A stretch of DNA of 64,000 nucleotides from Dyella sp. SG609 (GTDB lineage Bacteria; Pseudomonadota; Gammaproteobacteria; Xanthomonadales; Rhodanobacteraceae): positions 124,001-188,000 of the forward strand of contig NZ_JAAZQJ010000005.1 of the NCBI RefSeq assembly GCF_012275375.1, read 5' to 3'. Positions within the stretch are counted from its first letter, which is position 1. Each line of letters opens with the position of its first letter. Shown here one piece after another: positions 1 through 9,600 of this stretch. Position numbers and translations under genes: made by a program. The notes beneath the pieces are model-generated. The model was given only the letters and a program-made list of their open reading frames with translations, did not search any database and was not told where the DNA came from.

Positions 1-2
1 GC

Positions 3-233
3 GCGGGCGATGGCCTGGACCAGGGCCTGTTCTGGCAGCGCACCGCCGGCGGCGAGCTGGGCCATAACGGCGGCGATGCCGGCGTCACGGTGCAGATGTC
101 GTTCAACCCCACCACCGGCACCGGCCGCGTGCTGATCACCAATATCAGCGACGGCGACCGCGCCGACGTGGCGCGCGAGCTGGCCAACCTGTGGCAGGTG
201 CTGGGCAAGTTCGAGCAGAACCCCGACCCCTGA
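3..233 (+). CDS. Serine hydrolase (beta-lactamase/class C-like family), C-terminal fragment
   Basis: Only the last 76 residues are in the window; the 5' part lies upstream. The fragment contains GHNGGDAGVTVQMSF, which fits the third catalytic-box region (H-x-G replacing K-T-G) of beta-lactamase-related serine hydrolases and esterases, followed by a typical beta-strand and closing helix (RADVARELANLWQ). The nucleophile-containing SxxK motif would be upstream and is not seen. Members of this family are usually exported esterases or peptidases; the substrate cannot be told. The stop TGA precedes the next plus-strand gene by about 85 bases. Confidence 0.7.
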   Translation, partial: AGDGLDQGLFWQRTAGGELGHNGGDAGVTVQMSFNPTTGTGRVLITNISDGDRADVARELANLWQVLGKFEQNPDP

Positions 234-319
234 AAGCGTGCGCGCGCCGCTCGCATCGGCGTGGTGAACCGGCTACAAGGGACGTTCCCGTCGTTCGGAC
301 GTCCAAACGGAACCACGCC

Positions 320-1165
320 GTGCCAGCCTTCCGTATCCGTACCCTGCTGCTCGCTCTTGTCCTGATCGCGCCCATCGCCTCGGCCCAGGACCACGCCTCG
401 CCCGATCAATCCAGGACCGATCAACCCAGGCTCGATCAACCCAGGCCCGATCAATCAAGGCCCGAAGCGATCGACCCGCTCTACACCGCCGCGCCATCCT
501 CGCTCGCACCCGACGACATCGCCTCGCTGCAGCAGCGCCTGGCCGACTGGCCGCAGCTCGCGCGCTACCGCGAAGCCAATGCGCACCTCGAAGCGCCCAG
601 GCCCGGCGAGCGGCGCGTGGTGTTCTACGGCGACTCCATCACCGACAACTGGGGCCGCCAGCAGGACACCGCGTTCTTTCCCGGCAAGCCCTACGTGAAC
701 CGCGGCATCGCCGGCCAGACCACGCCGCAGATGCTGGTGCGCTTCCGCCAGGACGTGATCGACCTCAAGCCCGCGGCCGTGCTGATCCTGGCCGGCACCA
801 ACGACATCGCCGGCAACAGCGGCGTGAGCACGCCGGAGATGATCGAGGACAACCTGCGCTCGATGGCGGAGCTGGCGCGCGCCCACCATATCCGCGTGAT
901 CCTCGCTTCCATTCTTCCCGTCAGCGACTACCCGTGGCGCCGCGGCCTGCAGCCGGCGGACAAGGTGCGCGCGCTGAATGCGTGGATCAAGCAGTACGCC
1001 GCGGCCAACGGCGCCGTGTATCTGGACTACTACAGCGCCATGGCCAACCAGGATGGCGGCCTCGACGCGGAACTGGCCGGCGACGGCGTGCATCCCACGC
1101 CCGCCGGCTATGCGCGCATGGCGCCGCTGGCGGAAAAAGCGATCGAGCGCGCGCTGTCGCACTGA
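320..1165 (+). CDS. Exported SGNH/GDSL-family hydrolase
   Basis: A 281-residue protein that should hydrolyse ester bonds (acetyl or acyl groups) outside the cytoplasm. I start it at the GTG at 320 because a signal peptide follows at once (RIRTLLLALVLIAPIASA); an upstream ATG at 191 would overlap the previous gene and add a charged, unlikely leader. All SGNH blocks are present: GDSITDNWG (block I, nucleophile Ser), GIAGQTT (block II Gly), LAGTNDIAG (block III Asn) and DGVHPTPAGY (block V Asp and His). A short Asp-Gln-Pro-Arg-rich tandem repeat links the signal peptide to the enzyme domain. Family assignment is firm; substrate unknown. Confidence 0.88.
   Translation: MPAFRIRTLLLALVLIAPIASAQDHASPDQSRTDQPRLDQPRPDQSRPEAIDPLYTAAPSSLAPDDIASLQQRLADWPQLARYREANAHLEAPRPGERRVVFYGDSITDNWGRQQDTAFFPGKPYVNRGIAGQTTPQMLVRFRQDVIDLKPAAVLILAGTNDIAGNSGVSTPEMIEDNLRSMAELARAHHIRVILASILPVSDYPWRRGLQPADKVRALNAWIKQYAAANGAVYLDYYSAMANQDGGLDAELAGDGVHPTPAGYARMAPLAEKAIERALSH
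404..463 (+). repeat. 4 x 15-bp tandem repeat in the SGNH hydrolase linker
   Basis: Four consecutive 15-base units beginning GATCAA encode a repeated five-residue unit of the type D-Q-(S/P)-R-(T/L/P), immediately after the signal peptide. Because each unit is a whole number of codons, copy-number change would keep the frame. Confidence 0.85.
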
Positions 1166-1274
1166 CGCGCGCTTCACGTGCCACAAGGCATCCCGACAAC
1201 TCGCGCGGCGATCCGCTAGCATCGCCGCTCCGGAACGCGGAGTGCGTTCCTTGACCGTGATTACGGGGGCTTCC

Positions 1275-2105
1275 ATGGCAGGCAAAGTCTGGTTCATCAC
1301 CGGCGCATCGAGCGGTTTCGGCGATGCCTTCGCGCGCTACGCGCTGGGCCGCGGCGACAGCGTCGTCGCCACCGCGCGCGACACCGCGCGCCTGGCCCCG
1401 CTGGTAAAGCTGGCGCCGGACCGCGTGCTGGCGCAGCGCCTGGACGTGGCCCAGCCGGACGAGGCCGACCCCGCGATCATGGCCGGCGTCGAGCGCTTCG
1501 GCCGCCTGGATATCGTGATCAACAACGCCGGCTACAGCGTGGTCGGCGCGGTGGAGGAAACCCCCGACGCCGAACTGCGCGCGCTGATGGACACCAATTT
1601 CTTCGGCGCCGCCGGCGTGATCCGCGCCGCGCTGCCGCTGCTGCGCGCGCAGCGCAGCGGCGCCATCGTCAATATCACCAGCCTGGGCGGACAGCTTTCG
1701 TTCGCCGGCTTCAGCGCCTACTCCGCCAGCAAGTTCGCGCTGGAAGGCCTGTCCGAGGCACTGGCCGGCGAAGTGGCGCCGTTCGGCATCAAGGTGCTGA
1801 TCGTGGAACCCGGGCAATTCCGCACCAACCTGGCTGGCGGCGGCATGCGCTACATGCCGGAACTGCCGGCCTATGCCGACACCGTGGGCGCCACGCGCCA
1901 GTTCGCGCACGGCATGCACCAGACCCAGGAAGGCGACCCGCTCAAGGCCGCCGCCGCGATCGCCAAGGCGCTGGAAGCCGACGACACCCCGCTGCGCCTG
2001 GCGCTGGGACGCGATGCGGTCGATGCGATCCGCGGGCATGCGCAGAAGATGCTGGTGGATATCGATACGTGGGAAGCGGTGTCGGTCGATACGCGCATCG
2101 ATTGA
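1275..2105 (+). CDS. Short-chain dehydrogenase/reductase
   Basis: A 276-residue classical SDR. The N-terminus carries the NAD(P)-binding glycine motif TGASSGFG (about residues 9-16), then NNAG, the catalytic Ser in NITSLGG and the YSASK active site (Tyr-x-x-x-Lys). The arrangement matches classical SDRs that oxidise or reduce alcohols and ketones using NAD(P)(H). The acidic/basic residue pattern after the first beta strand (ATARDTARL) hints at NADP(H) preference. The start is the ATG at 1275; the frame stays open upstream but shows no family features. It stands alone on the plus strand, with palindromic repeats downstream separating it from the convergent metallohydrolase gene. Substrate unknown. 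Confidence 0.9.
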   Translation: MAGKVWFITGASSGFGDAFARYALGRGDSVVATARDTARLAPLVKLAPDRVLAQRLDVAQPDEADPAIMAGVERFGRLDIVINNAGYSVVGAVEETPDAELRALMDTNFFGAAGVIRAALPLLRAQRSGAIVNITSLGGQLSFAGFSAYSASKFALEGLSEALAGEVAPFGIKVLIVEPGQFRTNLAGGGMRYMPELPAYADTVGATRQFAHGMHQTQEGDPLKAAAAIAKALEADDTPLRLALGRDAVDAIRGHAQKMLVDIDTWEAVSVDTRID

Positions 2106-2119
2106 GCGCACGGCCAACA

Positions 2120-2152
2120 CGTAGGTTGGGGTGAGCGCAGCGAACCCCAACG
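2120..2152. repeat. Intergenic palindromic repeat, family R1 (half element)
   Basis: Starts CGTAGGTTGGGGTGAGC and ends GAACCCCAAC; the GTTGGGG and CCCCAAC arms can form a hairpin. The same sequence recurs at 11115, 16327, 34868, 50866 and 59117. Confidence 0.8.
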
Positions 2153-2241
2153 AGACGGACAGCACGATCGCCAACGCGAGAACGTCCCCGCATGTCCGCC
2201 ACCGGCCCGCTCGATACCCGACTCCGATACGCCCCCCTGAA

Positions 2242-2273
2242 CCCGTCATCCCGGCCTGCGCCGGGATGACGGG
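2242..2273. repeat. Perfect 14-bp stem hairpin, repeat family R2
   Basis: Two 14-base arms (first arm CCCGTCATCCCGGC) around the loop CTGC. It lies between the convergent SDR and PHP genes and could act as a bidirectional mRNA end, although no T-run follows. The same arm sequence forms the ends of the longer elements at 33860 and 38130. Confidence 0.75.
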
Positions 2274-2282
2274 CCTAACGGC

Positions 2283-5033
2283 TTACTGCGCCTTCACACT
2301 CACATCGTCGATCACGAACGAAGTCTGATTCGAGCTGTCCTCGACCCCGTAGAAGTTGATCTGGATGGTCTGGCCGATATACGCCGACAGGTCCACCGTG
2401 TGCTCCTGGTAGCCCGTCGCGGCGTTGGCGTTGGACCAGGTCGCCAGCGTCACGTACTTGCCGGCGGAGGTGATCACCTGCGCGCTCAGCGTGTCGTAGG
2501 CAGTACTACCGCTTTCGGCCGTGTCGATATGCATGAAGAAGTCGAGCGTGGCCTTGGTGGCGGTGGCCGGGATGGTGATGGACTGGCGCACGTAATCCGT
2601 GTGCGCGGAACCGTAGCCATCCAGCCAGGCCTTGTAGCTGCCGGCGTGGGCCGCTTCGCCGCTGGTGTTGTTGATCACGCCGCTGGTCTGCGTCCACGAG
2701 GTGGCGCCGCTCTCGAAGCCGCCGTTCTTCACCAGCTCGGTGGCGGTGCCGCCGCCGTTGGACACACTGAAGCTCACCGTCGCACTGGTGCCGACGTTGT
2801 TGGCCGCGTCGTAGGCCTTGGCCACCAGGCTGTGGCTGCCGTTGGCGAGCGTGGTGGAATCGAGCGTGGCCGTGTACGGCGAAGCGGTGTCGGTAGCCTT
2901 GAGCGTGCCGTCGACATAGAACTCCACCTTGCTCACGCCCACGTTGTCGCTGGCCGTGGCCGACAAGGTGATGGTGCCGGAAGTGCCGCTTTCCGAAGCG
3001 CTCACCGTCGGCGGCGTGGTGTCGCCACCGCTGCTGTTGGACACGCTGAAGCTCACCGTCGAGCTGGTGCCGACATTGCCGGCCGCGTCATACGCCTTCG
3101 CCACCAGGCTGTGCGAGCCGTTGGCGAGCGTGGTCGAGTCCACCGTGGCCGTGTACGGCGTGGCGGTGTCGGTGGCCTTCAGCGCGCCATCGACATAGAA
3201 CTCCACCTTGCTCACGCCCACGTTGTCGCTGGCCGTGGCCGACAGCGTGATGGTGCCGGAGCTGCCGCTTTCCGACGCGCTCACCGTCGGCGGCGTGGTG
3301 TCGCCGCTGCCTGCGCCCTGGGTCACCCATACCGGCGCCGACCACAGCTGCTTGCCGTCGTCCTGGGTGATCTTGGCGTAGTAGAAGTGATCGCCATTGG
3401 CCGGCGTGATGGTGGTGGTGGCGGTGCTGGAGGTGGTGGCCACCGTGCCGTTGCTGCCCGGCACGCCTTCGAACACCTGCACGCGCTGCACGGTGTGGCC
3501 GGCGGTGCTGGCGTAGTTCACCGTGAGCGTCAGCGCGCCGCTGTTGCTGAAGCGATCGCCCATCAGATGGCCGTTCGCGGTGAGCACGATCTGGCCGCTC
3601 TTGTCCTCGGTGGCGAACACGTGGCGGGCACGGATCGCATCGAGGAAGGCATTGAGGCTCAGCGTGGTGCCATTGGGAATCAGCACGCCGGTGCGGTTGG
3701 TGTAGCTGGCGCCCCAGTTGGCGCAGTGGTTGTCCTGGTCGGAGCTGGGCGCCACGTGGTAGCCACGCTCCAGGAAGATATTGAACGCGTTTTCGTAGCT
3801 GGTGCGGCTGGTCTCGGTCTCAGTGGTGTTATGCGAGAAGGCCGAGCTGTTGAGCACTTCGGCCAGCACCATCACCTGGTCGCCGTCGGCGGTATAGCCC
3901 AGGTCCTGGCCGCCGGCATTGAACTGGCCGCTGGTGGCCGGATGGTTGAACTGGCCGACCCAGCCGTTGGTCTTCATCAGCGTGTACAGCGAAGCGTAGT
4001 CGCTCTTGGCGGTGAACACGTCGCCGATCAGCTGGTTGGAGCTGTTGTATTCCCACTCCAGCAGGCTGGGCGAATTGAAGATGTTCAGATGGCCGCCGTT
4101 GCTGATCACGCCCCACTCCAGGCCATAGATGGCCAGGAAGTTGGAGTGCGCGGCGTTGAACGTGCTCGCCGCCTGCAGGCCGGACTGATACAGATTGTGC
4201 GCGGTGGCCGGGCTGGCCGAGGCATTGGTGCCGGTCGAGCCGTCGTACATGTGGTTGTGCTCGGACGTCATTAGGATGTCCAGGCCGTCGTTCAGCGCGT
4301 ACTGGTAGGCATCGGCCGGGCCGTACGGTGCGCTCTGCGGATTCTGCGCGTCCACGCAGGTGGAGACGTCGCCGCCGCCATCGCTGTGGTTGGTCTGGCT
4401 ATGCAGATTGCCGTAGTAGATGGTGTACGGCAGGCTGCCCGTCGCGCCCACCGACTGCGGCTGCACGATCGCGGCGGAAATCGTCGCCGGCGCGCTGCTG
4501 CGGCTGGTGTGGCGCAGGCCGGTGAACGCCGGCATCTGCGGCTTGTCCACGCTGCCGACGAGCACGTCGTAGCGCTGCTCTTCCACCAGCTGCGGCGCCT
4601 TGACGCCCGCCGCCGCGAGCGCGCTGGACGGCAGGCCGGTGCCGATGCGCTGCACGGTGTCGTTGTCCAGCGCGATCGCGCGCAGGCGCACCGTGTAGAA
4701 ACCCGGGCTCAGCGTGGCGCCCGCGGCGCCCAGGCCGTCCCAGGTCACCTTGGCCTGCGTGCCGCCGGCACGCAGCGCGCTCTGGCCCTGCCAGTTGCGC
4801 AGCACGCGGCCCTGCGCATCGAGCAGGTCCACCGACCACGCCACCGGCGTGCCCTGCACGGCGCCCGGATAAGAGAAATGCAGCAGGGCCGTACGCGCAC
4901 CCGTCCCCTGGAAGGGCACGTACAAGCCGGTTTCGAATTCCTCGTGATCAGGCAGGGTGCCGGCCAGTACAGGCAACGCGAACACCATGCCGGCAGTCAT
5001 CAGACTGCCAGTGAGCAACTTCTTCCACTCCAT
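2283..5033 (-). CDS. Secreted PHP-domain metallohydrolase with FlgD-like and Ig-like domains
   Basis: A 916-residue exported protein. Order: signal peptide (about 1-24, ending LPVLA); FlgD-like Ig domain (about 45-120); PHP-type phosphoesterase domain (about 205-500) with putative metal ligands in NLHSQTNHSDG (209-219), TSEHNH (256-261), GGHLNIF and QFNHP (361-365); two Ig-like domains (about 577-669 and 670-762) that are near copies of each other; and a C-terminal beta-sandwich module starting VKNGGFESGATSW. The PHP pattern resembles the CehA/McbA group of metallohydrolases. It probably acts on an extracellular phosphoester or carbamate-type substrate, with the accessory domains binding surfaces or glycans. 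The substrate is inference. It is a single gene with its own upstream region. Confidence 0.85.
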   Translation of the reverse strand: MEWKKLLTGSLMTAGMVFALPVLAGTLPDHEEFETGLYVPFQGTGARTALLHFSYPGAVQGTPVAWSVDLLDAQGRVLRNWQGQSALRAGGTQAKVTWDGLGAAGATLSPGFYTVRLRAIALDNDTVQRIGTGLPSSALAAAGVKAPQLVEEQRYDVLVGSVDKPQMPAFTGLRHTSRSSAPATISAAIVQPQSVGATGSLPYTIYYGNLHSQTNHSDGGGDVSTCVDAQNPQSAPYGPADAYQYALNDGLDILMTSEHNHMYDGSTGTNASASPATAHNLYQSGLQAASTFNAAHSNFLAIYGLEWGVISNGGHLNIFNSPSLLEWEYNSSNQLIGDVFTAKSDYASLYTLMKTNGWVGQFNHPATSGQFNAGGQDLGYTADGDQVMVLAEVLNSSAFSHNTTETETSRTSYENAFNIFLERGYHVAPSSDQDNHCANWGASYTNRTGVLIPNGTTLSLNAFLDAIRARHVFATEDKSGQIVLTANGHLMGDRFSNSGALTLTVNYASTAGHTVQRVQVFEGVPGSNGTVATTSSTATTTITPANGDHFYYAKITQDDGKQLWSAPVWVTQGAGSGDTTPPTVSASESGSSGTITLSATASDNVGVSKVEFYVDGALKATDTATPYTATVDSTTLANGSHSLVAKAYDAAGNVGTSSTVSFSVSNSSGGDTTPPTVSASESGTSGTITLSATASDNVGVSKVEFYVDGTLKATDTASPYTATLDSTTLANGSHSLVAKAYDAANNVGTSATVSFSVSNGGGTATELVKNGGFESGATSWTQTSGVINNTSGEAAHAGSYKAWLDGYGSAHTDYVRQSITIPATATKATLDFFMHIDTAESGSTAYDTLSAQVITSAGKYVTLATWSNANAATGYQEHTVDLSAYIGQTIQINFYGVEDSSNQTSFVIDDVSVKAQ

Positions 5034-5192
5034 GTCTACCCACCCTCTTTGGTTGTGAGATTCCCCTGCCGGGACATCATCCAGTCCCAGACGACAAGGG
5101 TATGACCGATGGCATGGTCGCGAGTGACACAGCGCACATAAAAGGCCCTGCGATATCGAAAGTTATTGCGTAAGCCACGCGAAAGAGTTGGC

Positions 5193-5218
5193 GATATGGA
5201 CGTCTAAACGTCCATATC
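5193..5218. promoter_or_regulatory. Perfect 11-bp inverted repeat, possible operator
   Basis: GATATGGACGT and ACGTCCATATC are separated by CTAA. It lies 160 bases upstream of the PHP gene and just past the stop of the efflux outer-membrane gene. It could be an operator for the PHP gene or a transcript-end hairpin of the efflux operon; there is no T-run. The core GGACGTCTAAACGTCC resembles methionine/SAH-type regulator boxes (AGACGTCT-like). TAAACGTCCATAT recurs at 16187-16199, upstream of mgtA, and a related GGACGTCCAAACG lies at 297-309, just before the SGNH gene. Confidence 0.45.
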
Positions 5219-5229
5219 TAACCATGCCG

Positions 5230-6684
5230 TTACCGCGCACCGACCGCCTCCACGGTATCGTCGCGATGCCACCAGCCGCCGCCCGCCGCCTGGAACAGCG
5301 CCACCGTATCGGCGTAGCGTCCGGCCTGGGCCTGCACCAGGGCGATGCGCGCCTGCTGCCACGCCAGCTGCGCATTGAGCAGCGCGCTTTCGCTGAGGTC
5401 GCCAAGCGCCAGTTGCTTCCGTGCAATGTCCAGGCTGCGCGCGGCGGCCCGCTCCGCATGCTGCGCCGCCTGCAGCGCCCGCGCGTCCGCTTCCACGGCA
5501 TGCAGCACATCGGCCACGTTCTGCAACGCCGCGAGCACCGTGCCGCGATACTCCGCCGCTGCCTGCCGATAGCCCGCCTCGGCCGCACGCTGCTTGTGCT
5601 TGAGCGTGCCGCCGTCGAACAACGGCTGGGTGATGCCGGCGCCGAGGTTCCAGAAGCCGCTGCCCGCGTCGAACAGCGCGCCCGCCTTGCCGGCCGCGCG
5701 GCCGAAGCTGGCGTTGATTTGCACATTGGGTAGGCGGGCGGCAGCGGCGACACCGATCGCCGCGCTGGCCGCGTGCAGCTGTTCTTCCGCGGCACGCACG
5801 TCGGGGCGTTGCTCCACCAGCTGCGCCGGCAGGCTCAGCGGCAGTTCCGCCGGCAACTGCAGGCTGTCCAAGGTGAACTGCGCATCGATCTGCTCATTGG
5901 GCATCCGCCCGCTCAACGCCGCCAGCAGATCGCGCTGCTGCGCCAGCTGCTTCTCCAGCGGCGGCTGGCCGGCACGGCTCTGCTCCAGCGCGGCCTGCTG
6001 CGCCGCCACCGCGGCTTCGGAGACATCGCCCAGCGCCTGCTGGCGCTGCAGGGTGGCGAGGATCGTCGATTGCGCCTCGACGATCTCCCGCGTGGCGTCG
6101 ATCTGCGCGCGCAGCGAGGCTTCCGTGATCGCCGCGTTCACCAGATTGCTGGTGAGCGTGAGATAGGTCGCCTCCAGCTGGAAGCGCTGCGCATGCGCCG
6201 TCGCCACCAGCGACTCCACCTGGCGCCGCGTACCGCCCCACAGATCCGGCGCATACGAAACGCTGACCTGCGCCGTGGTCAGGCTGTACAGGCTGGCGCC
6301 CGACTGCGCCGGGCTGGCCAAGTCCCTGGCGATGTCCTGCCGCGTCGGGTTGTAGCCCGCGTTCGCCTGCGGGAAGTACGCACCGCGCTGCGCATAGACG
6401 TTCTCCCACGCCGCCTGCAGCGCCGCGTGCGCGGCTTGCGCATCGGCGTTGCGGCGCAGCGCGTCGGCGATCAATGCATCCAGCGGCGCGCAGTGGAACA
6501 GCGTCCACCATTGGCCGGGAATATCCATCGCGGCGACGATCTTCTGCGTATCGCCGTCCGGCAGCGAGGGAGCCTCGATCCGCGCCTTGGGCGCTTCGGG
6601 ACGATGGAAGTCCGGCCCGGCGGCGCAACCGGCAAGGCCTAGGGCGAGCGCGCAGCCCGCATACCTGGTAATGAGCTGGCGCAT
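5230..6684 (-). CDS. NodT/CusC-type efflux outer membrane lipoprotein
   Basis: 484 residues; the outer membrane channel of the tripartite efflux system encoded with the two genes upstream. A lipoprotein signal peptide with lipobox LAGC is followed by AGPDFHRPEAP, typical of NodT-family factors. The remainder shows the usual duplicated long-helix plus short-strand pattern (for example LTLTSNLVNAAITEASLRAQ), with the LPNVQINASFG strand near the second half. The start at 6684 lies 2 bases after the RND pump stop, so the genes are translationally close. It forms the outer membrane exit duct for metal ions. Confidence 0.9.
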   Translation of the reverse strand: MRQLITRYAGCALALGLAGCAAGPDFHRPEAPKARIEAPSLPDGDTQKIVAAMDIPGQWWTLFHCAPLDALIADALRRNADAQAAHAALQAAWENVYAQRGAYFPQANAGYNPTRQDIARDLASPAQSGASLYSLTTAQVSVSYAPDLWGGTRRQVESLVATAHAQRFQLEATYLTLTSNLVNAAITEASLRAQIDATREIVEAQSTILATLQRQQALGDVSEAAVAAQQAALEQSRAGQPPLEKQLAQQRDLLAALSGRMPNEQIDAQFTLDSLQLPAELPLSLPAQLVEQRPDVRAAEEQLHAASAAIGVAAAARLPNVQINASFGRAAGKAGALFDAGSGFWNLGAGITQPLFDGGTLKHKQRAAEAGYRQAAAEYRGTVLAALQNVADVLHAVEADARALQAAQHAERAAARSLDIARKQLALGDLSESALLNAQLAWQQARIALVQAQAGRYADTVALFQAAGGGWWHRDDTVEAVGAR

Positions 6685-6686
6685 GA

Positions 6687-9600
6687 TCAGATCTCCTTCG
6701 CCGGATGCATGCGGCGCGCACGGCGCTCGACGAAACGTTCGAGCGCGTCGTAGAACGCCGGCAGGATGAACAAGGTAAGCAGGGTGGCGATCACCAGCCC
6801 GCCGACCACCACCGTGGCCAGCCCGCGCTGCACGTCGGTGCCGATACCGGTGGCCAGTGCGGCCGGCAGCATGCCGACGCTGGCCACCGTGGCGGTCATC
6901 AGCACGGGGCGGAAGCGCTCGGTGGCGCCCAGCAGCACGGCGTCGCGCACGCCGTGGCCTTCGCGGCGCATGCGGTTGAAGTTGGCGACCATGATGATGC
7001 CGTTCTGCACGGCCACGCCGAACAGCGCGATAAAGCCCACCGCCGTGGCGATATTCAAGGTCTCGCCCTTTACGTGCAGCGAGATCAGCCCGCCCAGCGT
7101 GGCCAGCGGCACCACCGCCAGCACCAGCAGGGCCTGGCGCAGATTGCCGAACTCGGCGAACAGCAGCACCGCCATCACTGCCAGCACCAGCAGCATCACC
7201 ACCACCAGGCGTGCCTGCGCGCGCTGCTGGTTCTCGAACTGGCCGGCCCATTCCAGGCGGTACTTGCGCGCATCGAACTTCACCTTGTCGCCGATGCGCG
7301 CCTGCGCCTCGGCCAGATAGTCCGACAGCGCGCGGTCGCGGTTGTCGATGCGCACGGTGAGCTGGCGCTCGGTGCCCTCGTGGGCGATGGTGCTTTCGCC
7401 GGTCTGCTGCACGATGCGCGTCACCATCGCCAGCGGTACGCGCGCGCCGGAGGGTGCGGTCAGCACCAGGCCGCCGAGCGCGGCGGGGCTGGCCGCCACC
7501 TGGTGCGGCACCCGCGCGGTGACGTTGTAGACGCGGTCCTCCACATAGGCCTGGGTGATCGCCGCACCGCCCACGCCGGTCTGGATCAGCGTGTTGATGT
7601 CGGCCACGTTGATGCCGTAGCGCGCGGCCGCATCGCGGTCCACCGCCACGGTCAGCTGCGGGATCGGCGGCTCCTGGAAGATCGACGCATCCGCGGTGCC
7701 GCGCACGTCCTTGAGCACGCCCACGATCTCGCCGCCGATGCGGCGCAGCTCCTTGAAGTCCTCGCCGTAGATGCGCAGCACCAGCGGGCTGTGCGCACCG
7801 CCGACCATATCGTTCTCGCCGTCGATGATCGGCTGGCTGATGCCGACACTGATGCCCGGCAGCTGCTGCAGCCGTGCATTGAGCCGGTTGACGAACTGCG
7901 CCTTGCTCTCGCCACCCGGCCATTGCGCATATGGCTTCAGCCCCACGCCGGATTCAATATGCGAAGGCGTCCACGGATCGCTGCCGGTGTCGTTGCGGCC
8001 GAGCTGGGTGACCACGTAGCTCACCTCGGGAAACTCGCCCACCACGCGGCGGTATTCGCTGGCCATCTCGCTGGCCTTCTCCAGCGACAAGCCGCTGGGC
8101 AGCTGCACCTGCACCCACAGCGAGCCTTCGTCGAGATCGGGCAGGAACTCGCGGCCGATGCTCGCGCCCAGCGCCAGCACCGCGGCCAGCGCGGCGCCGG
8201 CGATCGCATAGGCGATGCGCGGACGGCGCAGAAGCTGTTCGAGCAGACCACGATAGCCGCTCTGCAGACGCTCCAGCGGCTTGTTGTGGAACATCTTGCG
8301 CGGCTTGCGCAACGCCAGCCAGGCCAGCGCCGGCACCAGGGTGATCGCGCACAGCAACGCACCCAGCAGCGCGTAGCCGACGGTATGCGCCATCGGCGCA
8401 AACAGCTTGCCCTCGGCGCGCTCGAAGGCCAGCAGCGGCGCGTAGGCGGTGATGATGATCAAGGTGGCGAAGAAAATCGGCCGCGCCACCTGCCTGGTCG
8501 CGCCGAGCACGTCCGCTTCGTGCAGGTAGGCGTCGGGCCGCGCCTCGCGCTTGCGCAGGATCGCCTCGGTCACCACGATCGCCCCGTCCACGATCACGCC
8601 GAAGTCGATCGCGCCCAGCGAGAACAGGTTCGCCGGCATGCCGGTGAAGTGCATCGCGATAAACGTGGTCACCAAAGCGAACGGAATCGCCACCGCCGCC
8701 ACCAGCGCGCTGCGCGGACTGCCCAGGAACAGGATCAGCACCACGCAGACCAGGGCGACGCCCTCCAGCACGGTATGCCCGACCTTGCTCACCGTGGCCT
8801 GCACCAGCTCGTCGCGGTCGAGGAAGGGCACGATGCGCACGTCCATCGGCGCGAGCTGGCGATTGAGCTCGTCGACTTTGGAGTGGATGCCTTGCAGCAC
8901 CTTCGACGGATTCTCGCCCAGCAGCAGGTCGACGATGCCTTCGATGGTGTCGGGATTGCCGTCCTTGCCGAGAATGCCCTCGCGGATCTGATGCCCGTAC
9001 TGCAGCTTGCCCAGGTCGCGGATGCGCACCGGGTTGCCGCCGTGCTGGACCACCACGATATCGCCCATGTCCTTGAGCGAACGCATCAGCCCTTCGCCGC
9101 GGATCACATACGACTGCTCGCCGCGCGTGACCCGGCCGCCGCCGGCATTGGTGTTGTTGGCGCTGAGCGCGGCAATCACATCGTTCATGCCTACGCCGAA
9201 CTGCAGCAGCTTCTGCGGATCGACTTCGAGCTGGAACTCCTTGGTGAAGCCGCCGAAGTTGTCCACGTTGGCCACGCCGGGCACCTGCTGCAGCGCGGGA
9301 ATCACCTTCCAGCGCTGCAGCTCGGACAGCTCCATCAGGTTGCGCGTGTCCGACTCCAGCGTGTAGCGATAGATTTCGCCGGCGGGTCCGGAGACGGGAT
9401 CGAGGCCCGGTGCCACGCCCTGCGGCAGCGTCACGCCGGCGATACGCTCGGTCACGCGCTGACGCGACCAGTAGATTTCCGCGCCGTCGCGGAACACCAG
9501 GGTGATCAGCGACAGGCCGAAGGTGCTGCTCGAACGCATCGAAGCCAGCCCCGGCGTGCCGGCCAGCGCGCGCTCCAGCGGCGTGGTGATCTGCTGTTCG

